Origin: Buddleja alternifolia
Lineage: Eukaryota > Streptophyta > Magnoliopsida > Lamiales > Scrophulariaceae
Reading direction: 5' to 3'
Length of the DNA stretch: 64,000 bases
NCBI GenBank assembly: GCA_019426215.1
Contig: CM033395.1
Location: forward strand, 19,148,569-19,212,568
A program made the translations under genes and the position numbers. The notes below the pieces were generated by a model, which saw only the letters and a list, made by a program, of their open reading frames with translations, searched no databases and was not told the DNA's origin. Shown one piece after another: positions 45,592-57,430 of the stretch. Numbering within the stretch: the first letter of the stretch is position 1; the number at the start of each line of letters is the position of its first letter.

Positions 45592-47823
45592 CAAAATGCC
45601 TAAGTTGGTAGAATCAAATTATGATTCCTGGAAACTTAGAGCATTTGCATATTTATGTTTGTGCGATAATGAAATGTGTGATGTGATTACAGATGGCCCA
45701 TTCAGATTATGAAAGTTGTAACTCGAGCCCCTGGAGCGAATGAGGCTACTCCAGATGGTTATGTCGAGAAACCTAAGTTAGAATGGACGCCAGATGATAG
45801 AAAAAGAGCTAATTTGGATAATGTTGGACAAAGTGCACTTTACTCAGTGTTAGGAGATAACGATGCATTATTCAACAAGATCAAGCAATGTAAGACTTCC
45901 AAAGAAATATGGGATAAGTTGGCCATTGTGTGCGAAGGTTCAGCACAAATGAAGGAGAACAAGCTCTCCATAGCCATGCAAAGATTCAAGCATTTCAAAA
46001 TGCAGCCCAGTGAGACGCTAGAACAATTGGACGCAAGATTTTCTTTGCTCATTACCGAGTTAGCATCACTAGACAAGGAATTGACCAACAAGGAAATGGT
46101 CAATAAGATTTTCAGAAGTCTTCCAAGTAAATATTTGATTAAGACTGTTGCTCTGAGAGAATCACAGACCTTGGAGACTCTTACTCCAGAACATGTGTTT
46201 TCAGAGTTAAAGGCATTCGAATTCGAGTTAGGTGAAGTCAGCGACACAACAACTTCAGTGACTGAATCAGGAGCATTAATCGCTACCACCAAAAATAAGG
46301 GTAAAGCGGTCAGTGAGGTTAGACCAGTGGAATCAAATGAAGAAAAGGAAATGGCCTTATTAGTCAAGAAATTCAAGAAATTTCTAAGATATGAAAAGAG
46401 AAATCCTATTGGACAAACTTCATTTCAAACTCCTCCCCCAGCACCAGCGCCTCAGTATCAAGCGCCAGTGTACTCCGCACCTCAACCATTAGCGCCAGTT
46501 CCTTACCAAGAGCCTACAACTCCTACTCAGAATCTCTCAGCGCCAGTTGGATCAAAGCGATTATCCACTGAACAGAAAATGAAAACTAATCTGTGTTATA
46601 ATTGCAGGAAACCAGGGCACTACCAGGTAAATTGCCCTTATCTAAATGTGTCTAAGCCCACAAGGCAAGACTATGTGGATAGAAACCAATTCAGGAGCAA
46701 CCTTCGCCAACAAGGTTTGCTAGCGAAATCCGAACCATTCTTCGCACCTGAAGAGGACTTGGAATCATCAGATAAAAGTAGTGATGAGGAGCCTACAAGT
46801 GACTCAGTGTTGATTTGTCTCATGGCAAGATATGATGAAGCGTCTGATGAATCGCTACTAGAGGTAACTAATGAATTATCTCATCCTCTTTCGTATGATG
46901 AATTACTTGACAAAGTTAATGAATATTATAAAGATTGTCAAGAGGCCACCAAAATATATCAAAACGATCTCGCTATTATCTCATCACTCACAAGAGATAA
47001 AGTAATGCTCAAAGCAGAGTTGAAAGTTCAACAACAATGCATTGAGAAGAACCAATCACTTGAGAGTGAGATTATTCAATTGAAAAGCAATCTTGATATA
47101 ATAGTTAAGAGAGAAGCTGATCTGATCGCTAGACTTGCTAAATCAGAGCAGCTCATCTCATCATTATCAAAAGCTTCTAGAAAGTTGGATAATGTGACTG
47201 AGGTAACTAAATTATATGGTGAAAAGACCGGTTTAGGATGCAATAAATTCGGTAAACAACCTAATAAATCTAATGTTACGGCAAACAACAAAGGAAAGGG
47301 TGTTACCTTTGTTAAGGAAAGTTCACAAAGCCAAACGCTAAATGAACCTAGCGACAATGGTACGAGGCCAAATGAGAAAGCCAAAGCTGACTCAGGCAAG
47401 GGTAAGGCTAAAGCAAATGATTCACAAAAATGGGCTCATCCAAACACTCAAACGGCTAAAGGTAAGCCTGAACACTGTGAATCAAGCGCTAAGCGTCAAG
47501 CACCAAAAGTGCAACCCAAGCCAGCGCCAAGGAAATACCAACGTCAATATCCAAGGCAGTCAAGATCATATTATCAATACTATGATGATTATGATTATGA
47601 CTATGATTACTACAATAATCGAGGATATTACTATACACCCAAAAAACACACCCAAAAGAAGGTGAACAAAAAGCACACACAACACTATGTGAAACCGAAA
47701 AAGGCCAGTATTCCTACAATGAAGACTAGGCAAATATGGGTTCCTAAAGTTTTAATTCAGCCTAACATTATTTTTACTAACATTGAAGGACCCAAGAAAA
47801 CATGGGTACCTAAGAAGAATTAG
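45592..47823 (+). pseudogene. Sirevirus-like B Gag
   Basis: The capsid precursor; the open part is 704 residues from 45709. By comparison with A, the true start lies at 45592, where ATG has become GTG, and a 1-bp deletion near 45692 breaks the first 35 codons. Domains: UBN2-type capsid region (DNVGQSALYSVLGDNDALF, then YLIKTVALRESQTLE), a proline/alanine-rich linker, the zinc knuckle CYNCRKPGHYQVNC at about 46593-46634, a coiled-coil stretch near 46960-47190, a lysine-rich segment, an NTQT motif at 47443-47454, and a tyrosine/aspartate-rich tract at 47566-47640. It ends WVPKKN. Pol follows in another frame. Confidence 0.88.
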
Positions 47824-47834
47824 AACTATCCTTA

Positions 47835-49903
47835 ATGCAGGTACCTAGAGCCAGCGCCGATACTTCAGTTTGGTACATCGATAGTGGGTCATCAAGGCAC
47901 ATGACTGGATCAAAAGATCTCCTAGTCAACTATCGAGCTACCAATGGTCCTCAAGTTATATTCGGTGATAACTCTAAAGGTAAAACCAACGGTATAGGTA
48001 TCATGCATAGGGGGAACATCATGATCAGTGATGTATATTATGTTGAGGGTCTTAAGCATAATCTGTTGAGTATTAGTCAATTTTGTGATAAAGGCTTTGA
48101 TGTCATATTTTCAAGCGACTTCTGCTATGTCAACGAAACTAAGACTAAATCTACTAAGCTAAGAGGAAAAAGAACAAACAATGTGTATTTAGTGGATTGG
48201 GATTCTACATTTGATAACAACCCCACATGCTTTGTTGCTAAAAGTCAAAATGAATTGGGTTGGTTATGGCATAGAAAAATGAATCACCTCAACTTTAAGG
48301 CAATCTCTCAGTTAATATCACTAAATCTAGTACAGGGATTACCTAAGGGTTCCTTTCAAAAGAATCGCTTATGTGATGCATGTCAAATGGGTAAACAAGT
48401 TAAATCATCTTTTAAGAAGAAACCATGTCTATCTACTTCTAGAGTTCTTCAACTATTGCATTTAGATTTGTTTGGTCCTATTCAAATCATGAGTGTTAGT
48501 GGTAAAAAGTACTCGCTAGTAATAGTTGATGATTTCTCTCGCTATACATGGGTAGAATTTCTAGCGACCAAAGATGAAACTGGTGTCAAGCTCACAACGC
48601 TAATCCGTCAACTGCAAAATTCAAAAGATCTAAAGGTGACAAGAATTAGAAGCGATAGAGGAACTGAATTTACTAACCAATTTGTTGAGAAGTTTTGTAC
48701 AGATTTTGGAATACTTCATGAGTATTCTGCTCTTAGAACACCTCAACAAAATGGAGTTGCTGAGCGAAGGAACAGAACGCTTAAAGAAGCCGCTAGGACG
48801 ATGCTTGCAGAGTCTAAGCTGCCTCAAAGGTTTTGGGCCGAAGCCATCAACACCGCTTGATACACTCAGAACTTGTGTATGATCAACAAACAACATGAGA
48901 AGACTCCATATGAGTTGTGGAAGGGACGTAAGCCTAACATTTCATATTTTTATGTATTTGGTTCAAGATGTTTCATTCATAATAATGGATCCCACAGCCT
49001 AAAGACGTTTGATCCTAAAGCGGATGAGGGAATCTTTCTAGGCTATGCCAAGAATGGAAAGAGTTTTCGCATCCTAAATAAGATCAAATCGAAGGTTGAA
49101 GAATCCATTCATGTTGTGTTTGATGATGCTAACCAAGAACCGAGTAAGGTTAATCCTGATGATGTAGGAATTGAAGATCTTGCCCAACATGCATCACAAA
49201 TTAATCTTGATGATAATAGTGACAATGAAGATGATGAGATCTTTGTGCCTATTTCTAAGGTTACTCGTGAGGTTACAAATGATGAGAAAGTCAGAATCGC
49301 TGATGATCATGAAGAGAATGATCATCAAGAGCAAATTGGAACTGTGAATGATGAAGCGACTGCGCAAGAGACAAATATGGATCAAGCGATTGATAACCAA
49401 GAGTCTCTCAACCCTTTCCAACCAGACCGTAAATGGCTTAGAGACCATCCACCAGAGCTAGTAATTGGAGATATGGAAGCACCTGTTAGAACTAGGTCAG
49501 CTACAATTAATGAGGCCATGTTCACAAGTTTCTTATCTTAAATGGAACCAAAGAAAAAGGATGAAGCGCTCAGTGATTCAAGTTCGGTTGAAGCAATGCA
49601 AGAAGAGCTTAACCAATTTGAGAGAAGCAAGGTTTGGACGCTAGTACTAAGGCCAACTCATCAAGGAGTTATTGGGACTTATTGGGTTTTTAGGAACAAG
49701 ATGGACGAAGATGGCATTGTTACAAGAAACAAAACCAGATTAGTCGCTCAAGGTTATTGTCAAGAAGAGGGTATTGATTTTGATGAAACTTATGTCCCAG
49801 TAGCCCGTCTTGAAGCAATTAGGATGTTCCTAGCGTTTGCCGCATTCAACAAATTCACGGTGTACCAAATGGAGGTGAAGAGTGCATTCTTGAATGGTAA
49901 ACT
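47835..49903 (+). pseudogene. Sirevirus-like B pol: protease, integrase, RT start
   Basis: Protease WYIDSGSSRHMTG; pre-integrase and zinc-binding region (LWHRKMNHLNFKAI, LCDACQMGKQ); integrase with all three acids (LHLDLFGPI, IRSDRGTEF, NGVAERRNRT). A TGA at 48858 and a TAA at 49539 break the frame, but sequence on both sides is in order. RT begins at 49620 (VWTLV, then [19 protein letters not shown], then [13 protein letters not shown]) and is cut at about 49903 by element D before the YVDD active site. The frame may extend back only to 47814, a 10-nt overlap with gag. Confidence 0.88.
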
Positions 49904-50828
49904 CCCCTCTACTTATCTGCTTGCTTCTTGCCATCACCTGCAAATCATTGCAAAGGTGAACTCCACATCCGGTGTCCAACACCCAAGAAGCATCATTAAC
50001 TGATAAGTTAACTTCAACATAAAACATACCATTCATTGGTTCAGTGCAATTACGCTTCCAATGTCCCTTTTTACCACAATTGAAGCACGCATCATGATTG
50101 GTACCCTTAGCCTTTTTTACACCACCTTTACCTTTCAACTGTTTTTTCTTGTTGTTGTTCTTCTTCCCCTTATTCTTATTGGCCTTACGGCCCTTAGAAC
50201 GGGATGAGGAACTAACAAGCAGTACCGACTTATCTTTCTTGATGGTGGCATCTGCACTCTTCAACATGTTCAGCAACTCGGGTAATGAAGCCTCAAGTTG
50301 ATTCATGTTGTAGTTGATGACAAATTGGTCAAACGACTTCGGAAGGGACTGTAGCACGAGGTCAACAGAAAGCTCGGTTTCAAATTTTACGCCAAGATCA
50401 GAAAGCTTATTAATAAGACTGATCATACATAAAACATGATCATCGACCGAAGATCCCTCATGCAGACGAGCATGGAATAGCTCTTTAGAGATTGCGAATC
50501 TCTCCCTCCTAGTTCGAGTGCCATAGAGCTCCTCGAGACTTTTGATAATATCCTTGGAGATGGTCACATGCTCAAATTGCTTTTGAAGCTCATTAGTCAC
50601 TGAAGCCATCATGATACATCTCACTTGGATATTATCATCGGTCCACTTATCAAAAGCAACACGTTCATCATCAGTGCTTGTGCGAGTGACGCGAGGTAAA
50701 GGCGTATCTAATACGCTATCCTTGCGCTCACTTTGAAGCACAATTTTAAGGTTTCGGTACCAATCGGCGTAGTTGGGACCGACAAGTCTATTGGAATCTA
50801 GGATTGTTGAAAGTGGATTTTTGGCCAT
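49904..50828 (-). CDS. Copia D Gag and protease start
   Basis: An open frame begins at 50864, but [20 protein letters not shown] at 50828 is the family start (compare MTNPLSILLEKN in M). The capsid region runs [23 protein letters not shown], then [23 protein letters not shown] lysine-rich linker precedes an intact zinc knuckle [14 protein letters not shown]. Protease starts as [13 protein letters not shown], with D-T-G in place. The frame is intact to the truncation point. It then runs 74 bp into B sequence by chance. Confidence 0.9.
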
Positions 50829-52600
50829 TTTGTTAACTACAAAATAAATAGCGAGGCAAAACAATTAGCATTCAATATGTAATCTTGTCCACATATAATT
50901 CGGTCTTTAATCATACGTGTTTCCCACTATTTTATCGAATTCCATAACCCTCTTATATGGATATTCGAGGAGATATGTGGGTCTCCTTAGTGGGCTCGAG
51001 ATCCATAAGCAACTCTTCATATGCCCCGAGAACACGAGCCCATATGATAAATCTGTATGGTAGGCTTACCAGCCTTCTATATCGACATATAGTTCTCAAG
51101 ATATTTTGCCTCGTCTTTCCCATATACCCCGAGAACACGAGCCCATATGGTAGTAAACGTTAAGTCAAGCCCATCAAATATTCATGGTCAATCGACCGGA
51201 CTAGTGTGCCCCACGACTCATGGACGACACCTAGACAAATCGATCCCACTAGCATCTCTATGCTTAGTGGTGGTCACAGCCTAATCCACTTGACGCCACC
51301 CCACGATTCATGGACGGCGGGCCAAGCTTCATGGCATTTCACATGCCACCACTTATGATGGAAGGCGTGGACAATGGAACCTCGTTCAATTTCCACATAA
51401 ACTTAATATTTCTTGGATTTACTTGAAACAAATCAAGCGAGGGGTTTCAACATGCAAGGTCTCATCAAGATTAGGATTATCTTTAATTATGTGATCATGC
51501 AATCCAAGTAGCATATAAGAAAACATAATATAAGACATCCACAAAGCGGTAAACAAATATGGATGATTGTGGGTCCCTAAGCGATCCACCCGAGCCACTG
51601 GTGAATCTAAGGCAATCTAGGGTACTAAATTAAAATAGGCCCTATCTATTACATAAGCTTCCAACGGCATACATAGTATTCAATAATGGTCCATCATCTT
51701 CGTCTCCATATTCGATTACATTAAAATGAAAAATAAAGTGCGAAAATAAAATATACAACCAAATTGAAATAGAGGCCAATAATAATTACAACCCAATTGA
51801 ATAATCTAAGGCTCGACCCACAATCCATCCATTATGCAAATCAACCATCAAGCGTATGAAGATGACGTGTAAAGCATTAATTAATCATAAGCCCATCACA
51901 TAGTTGAAACAATCATAACTTTGGGATTTATACGTTTTGAGGAAAAACCGAGTTTTTCTAGTTTTCAAAAATTCCAAACTTTTAAATAACTAAAAAAAGC
52001 GTGGAAGTTGATTCCAAAATCAAGAAATGGGCTAAAGGTAGGAGTCCTTGAAGGCCCGGGTCGTGTGTACCACACCACGTCAAGATGGTCCAACCATCAA
52101 GCACATGGTGTGCATACGCACACCCGTGTACGCTGCCCGAAAAAGCACCGTGCGCCGCCGAGCAGCGCACACACTGTCCAGCAGTTGCTGGACAGTTTCT
52201 CGACCATGGTCGAGACCACCAAGGGGTGGAATTGGCCATGGTCAACCCCGTCTTGACCCCCGCCAAGTTTCCTTCGAAGGTTGGCCATGATTCGCAATAT
52301 TGAGCCCTACTAAATGAGCACACCCTTATGCGCACAAAGCCTTGGGCCGGGTGCGCACAAAGTCTCGTAGCTTGGGTTCAATATCAACGGTCCTTGCCCG
52401 GGTTTCGACCTTCCCTTTTAGTGTCTCTTAATTTTCAATCGTTTAAAAAAAATAAAATCTCCAAGATTTTAAGAAAAACGATGACAAATCCCAAGCTATT
52501 ATTAAATCAACAAATGTAACATATAGATTTAAGCAACCGGTTAAAATACTACATGAAACCGAAAGCAAAAACATGCAAAGTTTTTAATGTGCATAACCCG
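50829..52600 (-). other. Leader of copia D with palindromic GC-rich segment
   Basis: 1.77 kb of non-coding leader. 50953-51170 carries a duplicated block containing 'ccgagaacacgagcccatat' (51038 and 51128 regions). 52040-52390 is GC-rich, with two neighbouring palindromes at 52174-52195 and 52199-52214. Short overlapping ORFs here reflect base composition. Confidence 0.75.
52174..52214. repeat. Paired palindromes in D leader
   Basis: 52174-52195 is an inverted repeat with arms CTGTCCAGCA and TGCTGGACAG around GT. Three bases on, 52199-52214 (CTCGACCATGGTCGAG) is a perfect palindrome. Both could form RNA hairpins or pair between two genomes. Confidence 0.9.
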
Positions 52601-52613
52601 GGCTCTGATACCA
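52601..52613 (-). other. Primer-binding site, copia D
   Basis: GGCTCTGATACCA, the complement of TGGTATCAGAGCC, one base from the LTR. Confidence 0.9.
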
Positions 52614-52614
52614 C

Positions 52615-54756
52615 TGTTAGGATCGGTATGCCCCCACAAGCGATGCCGGCGCAACGGAAGAAATAAAGTATATAAAACACATATATATCGGCATCCCAAG
52701 CTAGGGGGTCAAAGTAATGCACAACAAAAACTAATACGAGTAAAGGGGTTTTAAACCGATTACAAGATTTGGGGCTTTATTAAAGTGAGGGTGTAAAACC
52801 ACAACACAAGGAAAACCACACCAAAAACTTTGGCTCTCATTTTCGAATCATCACCTCAACATGGAGGGGTTCGAATCAAACCACCATAAGCTCCTAAAGA
52901 AAGAAGCCTCTACAAGGACACACCTCAAGTAAGTTCATACCTTAAGCAAAAGATTGGCTAGATATATGCTCTAAGGAAATGGAGTCTATGTAGTGAAAGG
53001 TGGAAGACAAGAAGAGTTACTAAAAGAAATATCTATGGAAGATAATCTTTTACAACTAATCTTCAAGAAGAAGTTCTATAGAAGAAAGTCTTCAAGAATC
53101 ACAAGAGAAGCTAGAAAAATCTAGAGATGAAGAACTAAGCTCTAAGCTTTTTTTTCTTTTTAAGTTTTCATCAAGTTTTAAATGAGAGCAAGAACACCTC
53201 CTTTTATAGCCACCAATTTTCGGCCATAGGGTGTTAGGTGGAGTAGAAGACTTGTTTTTCTTCACCTACCACCTCATTCTCACCTAACATTCCATTCTCA
53301 ACTACCACCACATGTGTAAGAGAATATTTTTCATTTTCTTCTTCATTTAAAAAACATTACAAGTCAAACTTTGACTAGCTTTGAATTTCACTCTTGTGAC
53401 TTCATTTAATTAAGTACAACTTAATTAAAATGACTCCCAAGTCTTCCAAGACTTGTTAATTAAATAATCTTCATGATTAATTAATAGTAAAATTAGTAGC
53501 TTAAATATATTCCCGGATAATAATAATTTCCGTTAATGATTAATCTTCAAGATTAATTAATAGAAAAATTATTTTCCCAAGCCTACGAATTAAAATGTCT
53601 TCCACTTAATTAATTAATCTCATTAATCAATTTCACTTTAATCCTAAACCGGATTAATATTCACATAGCAATTGAACTTTCTTGAGTAAGTGTGTAACCC
53701 CATTGTAGGTTCGTTCATGTACTAGTAGTAGGAACACAACCCCGTTGTGCCTTTCCAATTTTCATTGCTAGATTTAATTACTCCAAGTATTTTAATCCGA
53801 CCAAGAATTAATTACCGATTAATTCATGGTTCCTACAAATCAAGGTTAGTACTAGCCACGCGCTAAGAAGACCTAGCCATGAACGATTATTAGGTGACCT
53901 TTCCGCATTACGATTTTCGCATAAGTAAAATCTTTCCATCAAATATCCCGATCGAATCTAGGACTTGGATGTCAGTCGAAATCCCAGTAACTCGATTCTA
54001 TGTATATCGATCTAAGTGACATTGACCAATTTATCAATCAAGCGAGGAAACACTGCTCCTCCTTATTGATACTACTCCGGCCGGAGGTTCCCATGGTCAA
54101 TACACTGTGAAGTACATAGGATATGCGCCGATGCTAATGATCAGTGACGAATTCTTTCTTGGCACTCACGCGCCTCCGTACATAACCAGACTGGACCCAA
54201 TATGCCCCACTTTATGACTCACCTGGAATCGTGTGACAAATCTAAGTACAGTGGGCGATGCACGAGACGACCAATGGTGCCTCAAGTCATGAGGACCAAT
54301 CTTATGCCTACGTAACCGAGGAGATTCCAAATTCGACATTGACTCCAATATGGAATCTCGGCGGGGTTGTTCAGTTTACTCGATCCCAACGAGAACCCAC
54401 ATACATGCACTGATGTACACCGTATCAGTATCCATGGAATAGGATACACTCTCCAAGAGTGTGCATTGTACGTGCAAGTCTTTACGAGTCATTGATATCC
54501 CTATCTCAATGATTCTATGACTTGGAACATTTTTAAGACCACAACCTTAGAGACGTATTCCATGATTGGCATCCCCGATACCAAACACATCTCATAGCTT
54601 AAGAGTGATCTAGGGGACTTTATCTAATTTCATAGAATGATAAGATAAAGAAGAAAATGCCATTTATTAAATTACTTGACAAGATACAATATAAGACTGT
54701 TTAAAGAGTCGGCTACTACGCCCTACAAATGGCGCACCGGGCACCTAACTCTTTCA
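52615..54756 (-). repeat. 5' LTR of copia D
   Basis: The plus strand starts TGTTAGGATCGG beside the primer site and ends 'cacctaactctttca', after which B pol resumes. TATAAAAG on the minus strand is at 53201-53208. TTAATT-rich at 53400-53640. Matches 1-1490 in order over its right two thirds. Confidence 0.87.
53201..53208 (-). promoter_or_regulatory. TATA box, LTR of D
   Basis: TATAAAAG on the minus strand in 'ggctataaaaggagg'. Confidence 0.55.
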
Positions 54757-54918
54757 ATTAGATATCATTTCTTGCGTGACCATGTTTAAAAGAAAGATAT
54801 CTCCATGCTCTTCATTGGAACTGACAAACAATTGGCAGATATCTTCACCAAAGCGCTCAACGAACAACGCTTTCTCAGTTTGAGAAGTGAGTTAGGTATG
54901 ATTGATCTAAACGCTTAA
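54757..54918 (+). pseudogene. Sirevirus-like B pol, RNase H C-terminal end
   Basis: B pol resumes after D with IRYHFLRDHV, a stop (TAA) and then KKDISMLFIGTDKQLADIFTKAL, the standard copia RNase H tail, ending GMIDLNA at TAA 54916-54918. The active-site part of RNase H was lost with the D insertion. Confidence 0.88.
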
Positions 54919-54953
54919 ATCATAAAAGCATCATATCTTAATAGACATACCAT

Positions 54954-55031
54954 TTAGGGGGAATCCACCTTATGTTTATGTCTAAAGCGTTTTGACAAAA
55001 ATCTGAAATAAGTCATCAATTTTAGGGGGAA
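54954..55031 (+). other. Polypurine-tract-like repeats of B
   Basis: TTTAGGGGGA occurs twice, at 54953-54962 and 55021-55030, shortly after pol and over 5 kb before the 3' LTR. Repeated PPT-like tracts after pol have been described for Sireviruses. Confidence 0.65.
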
Positions 55032-55675
55032 CTTTAAAATTGTACTTATAACAATTTATAAGCGACTGTGATCAAAAATGACTTTAAAAATATATGCACT
55101 GATCACTAGCGCTTATCTTGATGCATGACAAATTCAATCTCTAAATAAAAATGTCATTTATAAATTCAAGCGATTGACTTTATCTCAAACTTTACAAACT
55201 TAAATTTTGTTCTCCAAAAGTCTTAAGCGTTAAAGAGATTCCCACGTTAACGCTAAGAAAATTATTTTAAAAAAAAAATCATGCATAGTTTTCATCGTTA
55301 AAGAAACGTGTGGATAAGTACAAAAGATTAAATTTGATACTGTTCACGCGTGTCTATCAAATCAAACTGACGGTTAATGACCTTTATCTAAAACCGAGAC
55401 AGTTCAGGTCTGCACGAGTCTGATTACGTGTCAATGTACAATCAGGCGCGTGTACTTCACGCTGAAAATTTCAAAAAAAATTCAAACGTTTTTCAATTGA
55501 TTTGGTAACTGCGGATCCAAAAATTTTGCTCTTTTTGGTAATTGATAAACTATTTTACCGCACTTTTTGCATCCATATTTTCCTTAAAACGTATCAGCTT
55601 TGAATCCGTTCAAAATTCAAACTCTTTGACTGTCCACGTGTCAAAATCATAGCCATTGAGAAGTTACTTTTTGCC
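55032..55675 (+). other. Spacer upstream of the B post-pol gene
   Basis: AT-rich with no gene. It contains many AAGCG/CGCTT words and 'actgttcacgcgtg' at 55339, a motif shared with solo LTR I and the M leader. It could hold promoter elements for the downstream gene. Confidence 0.5.
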
Positions 55676-55677
55676 TC

Positions 55678-55804
55678 TATTTAAACCCTTCAAGGTTTTT
55701 ACAGTCAGTCTTTATCACTTTCCCAAATTCTCTCTACTGTAAAACTCTTCATCTCTCTCAAGGCAATTACTTCTCTCTCTCAAAAGGCTTTCAAACTTTC
55801 AGCA
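55678..55804 (+). promoter_or_regulatory. TATA-like box and CT-rich leader before post-pol gene
   Basis: TATTTAAA at 55678-55685 is followed by about 120 bp rich in CT ('tctctctactg', 'tctctctcaag', 'tctctctctcaaaagg') up to the ATG at 55805. This looks like a plant core promoter plus 5' UTR. The C copy has a comparable CT/GA microsatellite before its ATG. Inference only. Confidence 0.4.
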
Positions 55805-57087
55805 ATGGCACCCAAAGCTTCAAAATCTTCCAAATCATCTAAGTCTGCTACCGGAAAAACTTCCCCTGCTGAAAAACCAGTCACGGTTAACTCCGGATTT
55901 CTGGTTAACTGGGACTACCTGTTTGATAACCTGAACTTTCCTCTTCGAATGGTTCTTCCACTCGTTCAAGAATCTGGTTTGAGAGATATGATCACTACTA
56001 TTTTCAACTACTTTGAAGACGAATCTCTCTACTTTTTCAACAATGCCCAAATTTCTGAAGACGGAAATTCCATATCATGCGTCTTCCTTTTTGCTAAAGA
56101 GACTTTTGTTCTCACCCCTTCCTTGATTTCTTCATTGTTGGTTCTACCCAATGATGGCACTGAGGTGGAACACGTCACTCTCGGAGATGCTACAAAAGTC
56201 TGGGAATTGTTCAAGAAAGAAGATTTTGATACTGCTTATGAGCCGAACTTCAAGAAGAACGATATGAAGGGCGAATACGTTATTCTCGCGGATATATGCT
56301 CAAAGATGATCGAATGCAGAAAAGGGTCATTCGATAAAGTCACGAATATCCAATATAAAATGATGGTGGCCATTCTGACCAAATTAAAGGTAAATTGGTC
56401 TCTCTACGTTTTTAATCGCTTCAAGGCAGCGATGGCCAAGTCGGTGAATCCCAAGCCTTATGGGATTGTGTTAAGTCGTATTCTTAGCGCTTGCGGTTAT
56501 GCAAAATCTTTTGGCGAAAAGATTCCAGCGACAAAATTCTACGGAAAGAAAATGATCGGTGAGCTGCAAAAGCCAAAGAAGATAGGTGGTGCAGCTGTTA
56601 TAAAAAAAGAGCGTGAGCGACTTCGTGCTTTAGGAGTTGTTCATAGTGATGATGAAGATCAAGCGTCTCCCTCTTCATCATCATCCTCTTCGTCCGAAGA
56701 AGAAGTGGTGGTCAAGCGACCTAAGAGAAAGATAGTTCTCAAAGTCGTTGAGCCATCCAAGCCAGCAAAGAAACAGAAGCCTGAACCCAAGAAGAAGAAA
56801 CCGGAGCCCAAAAAGAAGCAAAAATTTCCTTCTCTTCCCCTCTCCTAAATCTCCATTGCTTCCTCCAGCGTATATATTTTCCATTCCCGAGGAAGAGGAA
56901 GTAGTAGAAGAAGAAGTACCGCTTGCACGAAGACGTATTCCTCTTTCTACTCCCGCAGCATCCTCTAGCGCTTCAGCGAAACCAGCGCTTAGAGAGTCAG
57001 TGAGTGTTCCTCCTTCTGACGCTGTTCCTGAAATTAGCTCAGATCCTCAAGCCGCTACTCAATCTGAGAGGTTTTCTAGTGTTCCGG

Positions 57088-57168
57088 GTAAGTATTTGCT
57101 AAGCAAATTAGTCTATCCTTTCCTCGTTAGTTTCTAAGTCTCTAACGCTAGGATAAAAACTCTTTCAG
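57088..57168 (+). other. Intron 1 of B post-pol gene
   Basis: 81 bp, GTAAGT to TTTCAG, phase 1, with a CTAAC branch-like site about 26 bp before the acceptor. It contains in-frame TAA at 57135; removal keeps the frame open (CCGG joined to CACAATGTGC). Confidence 0.7.
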
Positions 57169-57348
57169 CACAATGTGCAGAAGATATTAAATATGTTCTC
57201 AACACTCTTGAAGAATTAGATATTCCCATTCGTGCTGATCCTATAACTTCTTTTCTCGACTTAGATCCAGAAGAAGTAGTCCAAGAGCCTGAGGAACCTG
57301 TCCAAGAAACAGATCAAGCGACTGAAATAGTCGATGATATTCCTCAGG

Positions 57349-57430
57349 GTAAGCGATTTAGTCTTTTCTTTTCTAAATTTCTACTTAGTGGAAATTTTGC
57401 TTGCTTTTCTCAATCGCTTACATGTATCAG
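57349..57430 (+). other. Intron 2 of B post-pol gene
   Basis: 82 bp, GTAAGC to TATCAG, phase 1. Its length is not a multiple of three, yet its removal brings exon 2 into the frame of the long exon 3, so splicing is needed for the full product. Confidence 0.72.

Larger units (their letters stand above)
49904..54756 (-). mobile_element. Copia element D, truncated, inserted in B pol
   Basis: Minus-strand copia with 5' LTR (52615-54756), primer site, a long leader and an intact gag running into protease, where it is cut at 49904. Its remaining pol and 3' LTR are gone, as is B pol from mid RT to the last part of RNase H. No target duplication can be read because the left end is lost. The family matches the partial LTR at 1-1490 and the leader scrap at 1491-2290. 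Confidence 0.85.

Noticed and set aside
47814..47823. Programmed -1 frameshift between B gag and pol
   Set aside because: The overlap is only 10 nt, no slippery heptamer is seen, and A differs by two bases there, so simple indels are as likely.
52008..52335. Several overlapping ORFs on both strands
   Set aside because: They lie in the GC-rich leader of D; few stops are expected from composition, and no domain is visible.
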